A stretch of DNA of 64,000 nucleotides from Bradyrhizobium sp. cir1 (GTDB lineage Bacteria; Pseudomonadota; Alphaproteobacteria; Rhizobiales; Xanthobacteraceae), in assembly GCF_014198245.1 (NCBI RefSeq), contig NZ_JACIHE010000014.1, positions 124,001 to 188,000 on the forward strand, written 5' to 3'. A model generated the notes under the pieces. That model had not been told where the DNA came from, did not search any database, and saw only the letters and a list, made by a program, of their open reading frames with translations. Positions 60,724 through 64,000 of the stretch are shown here, piece by piece. The first letter of the stretch is position 1. The number at the start of each line of letters is the position of its first letter. The position numbers and the translations under genes were made by a program.

Positions 60724-61029
60724 ATGACGGGAACGCGGGTAGACGCCTTCACCAGTTCGACGAACACCGCGCCGCGGCGGTATTACGTCGATGCGGGAGG
60801 CCGGCGCGTCCTGATTGGCCTGACGCCCGAGGAGACGTTCGAGTTCGAGCGGCTCGACAGCGGACAGGCGCCGGGCCGGGTGCAGCTGGCGTCCGACGGC
60901 TGTGATATTATCTGGCCGGATGCCGGTGAGCGGCGCCGGCTTGAGCTCTACGAGAAGCACGAGGGCGCCTGGAAGGCATGGATGGCGCAAAGCCGCACCG
61001 AACGACGCGAAGGATTCAACCTTTATTAA
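60724..61029 (+). CDS. Hypothetical protein, 101 aa
   Basis: A soluble, charged protein. YYVDAGGRRVLIGLTPEETFEFERLD suggests a small beta sheet followed by a helix. GGGGAG lies seven bases before ATG 60724, a good ribosome site, which supports it being real. No family recognised. Confidence 0.65.
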   Translation: MTGTRVDAFTSSTNTAPRRYYVDAGGRRVLIGLTPEETFEFERLDSGQAPGRVQLASDGCDIIWPDAGERRRLELYEKHEGAWKAWMAQSRTERREGFNLY

Positions 61030-61080
61030 CCATCCCGGACCCATTTTCTGGTCTGGCGCCTCGAACCGGAAAATGCACGC

Positions 61081-61503
61081 ATGTTTCAGCTCTTCTTGCG
61101 GGCCCGCACCCATAACTTCCTGAAAGACCGTTTCGGGGGAGAGCAGACCTTCCGGGCGCGCTCGCCCGAGCGAGACGCCGAAACCGATCGCACGCGCATC
61201 GAAGCCATCATGACCGCGATCGAAGATGCACTCCAGGCGGCGGAGCGGGAACAGTCGGGCTTGAACCGCCGGGTGGAGGACGTGCTGGCGCGCGCGGCCG
61301 TGACCATCGGCAACGGCGACGACGAATATCTCGAGCGCGAGGCGCTCGACAACCATCACCAGGATCTTTTCGACAAGGAAATCCTGAACGGCCAGCGCCG
61401 GCTCAAGGAGCTTGGCGCCTCGATCGCTCATTTCAAGTTCCTGAAGGCGGCGATGCTGAGCCGCTTTCCGGAATACAAGCCTCCCGCAAGCTCCACCAAT
61501 TAA
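61081..61503 (+). CDS. Hypothetical coiled-coil-like protein, 140 aa
   Basis: Helical and highly charged throughout, with a heptad-like stretch RTRIEAIMTAIEDALQAAER. It follows the previous gene by 51 bases and may share its transcript. No enzyme motif is visible. Function unknown. Confidence 0.65.
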   Translation: MFQLFLRARTHNFLKDRFGGEQTFRARSPERDAETDRTRIEAIMTAIEDALQAAEREQSGLNRRVEDVLARAAVTIGNGDDEYLEREALDNHHQDLFDKEILNGQRRLKELGASIAHFKFLKAAMLSRFPEYKPPASSTN

Positions 61504-61521
61504 AATGTCGGACGTAGGCCG

Positions 61522-62256
61522 CTAGATCGCGAGCATGCTGTTGCCCTGGATCGACAGCAGCGTCAGATTTCCGGTGGCATAAGCGCCGGTATCGATGTTG
61601 GCGCGATTCTCCAGCAGCTCGGCCTGCTTCACCGGCGTGTGACCGTGCACGACGTACTTGCCGAACCGCCTCTTGCTCTGGAGGAATTCGTCCCTGATCC
61701 ACAACAGATCGGACTCGCGCTGTTCGGAGAGCGGAATGCCCGGGCGCACCCCGGCATGGACGAAGAAGAAATCGCCGCACGTGAATGTCGGCCGCAGCTG
61801 GCGCAGGAATGCGATATGCTCCGGCGGCATCGCCGATGTGAGCTCTCGCACGAGGTCGGACTGTTCGTCCTTGCTGAGGCCGGGCGCAGCCGACACGCCG
61901 TACGACATCATGGTCTGGAGCCCGCCGAACTGAAACCATTCGGTGGTGCGCGAGGGATCCTCCAGCACCGAGGTGAAATAGGCCTCGTGATTGCCCTTGA
62001 GAAACACCGTGTTGCGGCGGCGGCTGCGCCTGATCAGGAGGTCGAGGGTGTGGCACGAATCCGGCCCGCGGTCGATGTAGTCGCCCAGGAAGACCTCGAT
62101 GGCGCGATAGGGCCGGCTGTTCGCCATGTCCGCGTCGATGACGGCAAACATCTGTTCAAGCAGATGCGCGCAGCCGTGGATGTCGCTCATCGCATAGATG
62201 CGCACGCCATTGGGTAGCTTCGGCCGGGGCGAATTTTTGGGCGCGGTCGTGGGCAT
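61522..62256 (-). CDS. PPP-family metallophosphoesterase (serine/threonine phosphatase-like)
   Basis: A 244-residue phosphatase. The three PPP signatures are present in order: SDIHGCAHLL, LGDYIDRGPDS and LKGNHEAYF, followed by VHAGVRPG and VVHGHTP with the remaining metal-binding histidines. ATG 62256 is used; a TTG nine bases earlier is an alternative. Substrate (phosphoprotein or dinucleotide) cannot be told from sequence. Confidence 0.92.
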   Translation of the reverse strand: MPTTAPKNSPRPKLPNGVRIYAMSDIHGCAHLLEQMFAVIDADMANSRPYRAIEVFLGDYIDRGPDSCHTLDLLIRRSRRRNTVFLKGNHEAYFTSVLEDPSRTTEWFQFGGLQTMMSYGVSAAPGLSKDEQSDLVRELTSAMPPEHIAFLRQLRPTFTCGDFFFVHAGVRPGIPLSEQRESDLLWIRDEFLQSKRRFGKYVVHGHTPVKQAELLENRANIDTGAYATGNLTLLSIQGNSMLAI

Positions 62257-62434
62257 GGGGTGCAACTCTTTCAGAGAGCTTCGCCCGAGATGTCAATATC
62301 CTATCGACATCCTATCGACCAAAACGGGTCGCCACGAGCCGCTTTTTCCCTGCCTTGCGCGCATAAAGGTTGATTTTTGCGGCTGACCGATATCCCGCCG
62401 CTTGGAGCCGTCGATCCCCAGCGCGTCCAGCCGA

Positions 62435-62713
62435 CTAGCCGAAGCTCCGGCCGTCGAACGAGGGCGCGGCCTTGCGGCGATAGGCGGACGCCCGCACGCG
62501 GACCACAGCCGCGCCGCAGAAATAGCCAAGCTGGAGCACCGCCGCAAAAACGAGAATCGTGACAACGATGTGAGACGAATCATGTCCCTGCCAGGTCAAG
62601 CCGGCACCGAGGATCGCGGCACCGACAACGATGACGGGCGGCAGGATAAAGATTCGGAATCGGCCTCCCAGCAACGATCCGATCAACAGACTGAAAACGG
62701 CAACCGTACTCAC
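62435..62713 (-). CDS. Small membrane protein, 92 aa
   Basis: Three hydrophobic segments (AVFSLLIGSLLGG, FILPPVIVVGAAILGAGL, VVTILVFAAVLQLGYFCGA) and a basic C-terminus (RVRASAYRRKAAPSFDG). The GTG start at 62713 has GGGAG seven bases upstream and is preferred to the GTG at 62737. It resembles small exopolysaccharide-associated membrane proteins of rhizobia and is divergent from the sugar transferase at 63056. Confidence 0.7.
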   Translation of the reverse strand: MSTVAVFSLLIGSLLGGRFRIFILPPVIVVGAAILGAGLTWQGHDSSHIVVTILVFAAVLQLGYFCGAAVVRVRASAYRRKAAPSFDGRSFG

Positions 62714-62864
62714 GACACAACTCCCTGAATTGGTCACGAGTGTTAATGGCCGCGAGCTAATAACGGATTAAGCGGCATGGTTGAACAGCCGTTCAAATGC
62801 GCGCGACATGTTTGTGCTCAAATGATACGATTTGACGGAAATCGTGGCGTGATGCCCGCATAAT

Positions 62865-62880
62865 TGTCACGTGTGTGACA
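62865..62880. promoter_or_regulatory. 16-bp dyad in the divergent region before the sugar transferase
   Basis: TGTCACGTGTGTGACA is a 6-4-6 palindrome (TGTCAC/GTGACA) 176 bases before ATG 63056. The surrounding 342-base gap (62714-63055) is clearly more AT-rich than the rest of the window and contains no gene, so it probably holds the promoters of both divergent genes. The protein that would bind is unknown. Confidence 0.4.
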
Positions 62881-63055
62881 GTAGTTTGAGCATTCTCTTG
62901 CGGCGACGCTGCGTTGCAGAAAAATCGGTTTGATTTTTTCGGTGCACTGCCGCAATGTCGCTTTGTTTAGTTAAGATATACTTCGGCGCACGTCGAAAAT
63001 TTTGGATCGAATGCTCGCATCTCTTGCGAGAGCGTGACGAGGCAGCGAGGTTCGG

Positions 63056-64000
63056 ATGGCTGTAGCAACTTACGGTTCGGAAAACTATTATTCGGGTATA
63101 TCGAACCGACGCGGTGCCCTCCAGAGACCTCTGCAGGTCGCGTTGATCGCCGGTGACTTCGTCGCGGTTCTGCTCAGCTATTTCGCGGCGAGCGGGTTGT
63201 ATCGCGTGCTCGTGGTCGAACAGGATTCATCCGTCGGAGCCGGTCTCGTCGTCGCTGCGGTGTTCGTGATGATCGCCTACTTCCAGGGCGCCTACGATCA
63301 CCATCGCCTGCTGAACACGATGTGGCAGCTGCGCAAGAGCCTGGCGGTCTGGCTGATCTCGCTGACCATTCTCGCCGTCGAGGCGTTCTTGCTCAAATCG
63401 TCTGCCGATCTGTCGCGCGGCACCACGCTGCTGTTCGCCGCGACCGGCGGCATTGCCCTGGGCGGGCTGCGCGTGTTGTGGCGCCTGGGTCTCACCTCGA
63501 GCTATGCCAAGGGCCGTCTCGTCGACCGGAAGGTCGTGCTGCTCAGCCTCAAGCCGCTCGATTTCACCTCGACCCGCTTCAAGGATCTGCGCAAGCACGG
63601 CTTCAACGTCGTGCGGCATTTCGTGCTCGAGCCGTCCGAGGAGGGCGCAGGCTGGGATCACGAGATCCGCGACATCATCCGTCAGGCCCGGACGGCCGAC
63701 GTGGAAGAATATCTCCTGGTGATCGACTGGGACGAGATGCCGCTTCTCCAGAAGCTGAGCCAGCACCTGCGCGTCGTTCCCCAGCCGATCCGCCTTCTGC
63801 CGGATTTTCCGATCGCCGATCTGGTCTCGCGTCCGTTCCAGCCTGTCAGCGGCACGGTCGCGATCGAGATCCAGCGTGCGCCGCTCAGCGTGTTCGAGCA
63901 GGCGCAGAAGCGCTGCCTCGACATCGGCATTGCCTCCTTCGCGCTTTTGCTGCTGGCGCCGCTGCTGGTGACGGCCGCGATCATGATCAAGCTCGATTCA
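63056..64000 (+). CDS. Undecaprenyl-phosphate sugar phosphotransferase (N-terminal part, runs off the window)
   Basis: 315 codons open to the window edge from ATG 63056. Four membrane helices in the first 130 residues are followed by a CoA-binding-like Rossmann domain (VVLLSLKPLDFTSTRF) as in WcaJ/ExoY-type long initiators. The last visible segment QKRCLDIGIASFALLLLAPL and MIKLDS is the start of the bacterial sugar transferase domain (K-R-x-x-D signature). It would transfer a hexose-1-phosphate to undecaprenyl phosphate and start exopolysaccharide synthesis. The catalytic part lies to the right of the window. Confidence 0.88.
   Translation, partial: MAVATYGSENYYSGISNRRGALQRPLQVALIAGDFVAVLLSYFAASGLYRVLVVEQDSSVGAGLVVAAVFVMIAYFQGAYDHHRLLNTMWQLRKSLAVWLISLTILAVEAFLLKSSADLSRGTTLLFAATGGIALGGLRVLWRLGLTSSYAKGRLVDRKVVLLSLKPLDFTSTRFKDLRKHGFNVVRHFVLEPSEEGAGWDHEIRDIIRQARTADVEEYLLVIDWDEMPLLQKLSQHLRVVPQPIRLLPDFPIADLVSRPFQPVSGTVAIEIQRAPLSVFEQAQKRCLDIGIASFALLLLAPLLVTAAIMIKLDS

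Noticed and set aside
1..64000. CRISPR arrays, IS elements, integrases, phage genes
   Set aside because: No regularly spaced direct repeats, transposase or integrase motifs, or terminal inverted repeats with target duplications were seen.

Overview
The window reads as a chromosomal segment of a Bradyrhizobium-like alphaproteobacterium (Nitrobacteraceae). This is inferred from the high GC content, the gene families present (FDH1-type two-subunit formate dehydrogenase, AraC-type PobR beside pobA, a DUF3551-like secreted peptide, an alphaproteobacterial-style che cluster) and the family-typical protein sequences. No rRNA, tRNA, CRISPR array, IS element or prophage was found. Two genes are cut by the edges: a TctC/Bug-type binding protein (1-117, minus) and a sugar phosphotransferase (63056-64000, plus).

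Region 1 (1-2.5 kb): three periplasmic binding proteins (Bug, TAXI and branched-chain amino-acid type), none with a permease next to it. Region 2 (2.5-13.2 kb): a molybdenum/tungsten-cofactor island. It holds a helix-turn-helix regulator with a binding-protein-like sensor domain, a TupA-like tungstate/molybdate binding protein, three MoeA paralogues (one fused to the same sensor domain), mobA, fdhD, mobB and a TusA-like protein. A NicC-like flavin monooxygenase lies in the middle. Region 3 (13.3-23.5 kb): a sigma-54 response regulator and sensor kinase, an oxalate/formate-type (OFA) transporter, and an NAD-linked formate dehydrogenase (fused NuoE/NuoF-type beta subunit plus molybdopterin alpha subunit). 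The transporter has a complete sigma-54 promoter layout: two identical 13-bp palindromes, an IHF-like site and a consensus -24/-12 element. Regions 2 and 3 together look like one formate module: uptake, signal sensing, oxidation enzyme, metal supply and cofactor maturation.

Region 4 (23.6-33.4 kb): a palindromic intergenic repeat, ybaK, a tricarballylate-type operon (GntR, TcuA, an inserted alpha/beta hydrolase, TcuB), a very large fused LplT-Aas phospholipid-repair protein, and a TetR gene whose start codon lies inside a duplicated operator. Region 5 (33.4-46.1 kb): a diguanylate cyclase, pncB, the LysR-pcaHG and pobR-pobA aromatic pairs (4-hydroxybenzoate to protocatechuate to ring cleavage), an NYN protein, a CHASE2 class III cyclase with a FecR-like partner, and an HD-GYP response regulator.

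Region 6 (46.4-57.6 kb): one chemotaxis operon, STAS-cheY-cheA-cheW-mcp-cheW-mcp-cheR-cheB-X. X is a soluble 575-residue protein with two degenerate MCP-tip-like segments, a CheZ-like D-x3-Q motif and a hydrophobic acidic C-terminus; it is the best candidate here for an undescribed signalling component. Region 7 (57.7-64 kb): small hypothetical proteins, a GrlR-like protein, a VanZ-like protein, a PPP-family phosphatase and the start of an exopolysaccharide-type glycosyltransferase locus.

All assignments are by reading motifs and comparing with remembered families; no database search was run.
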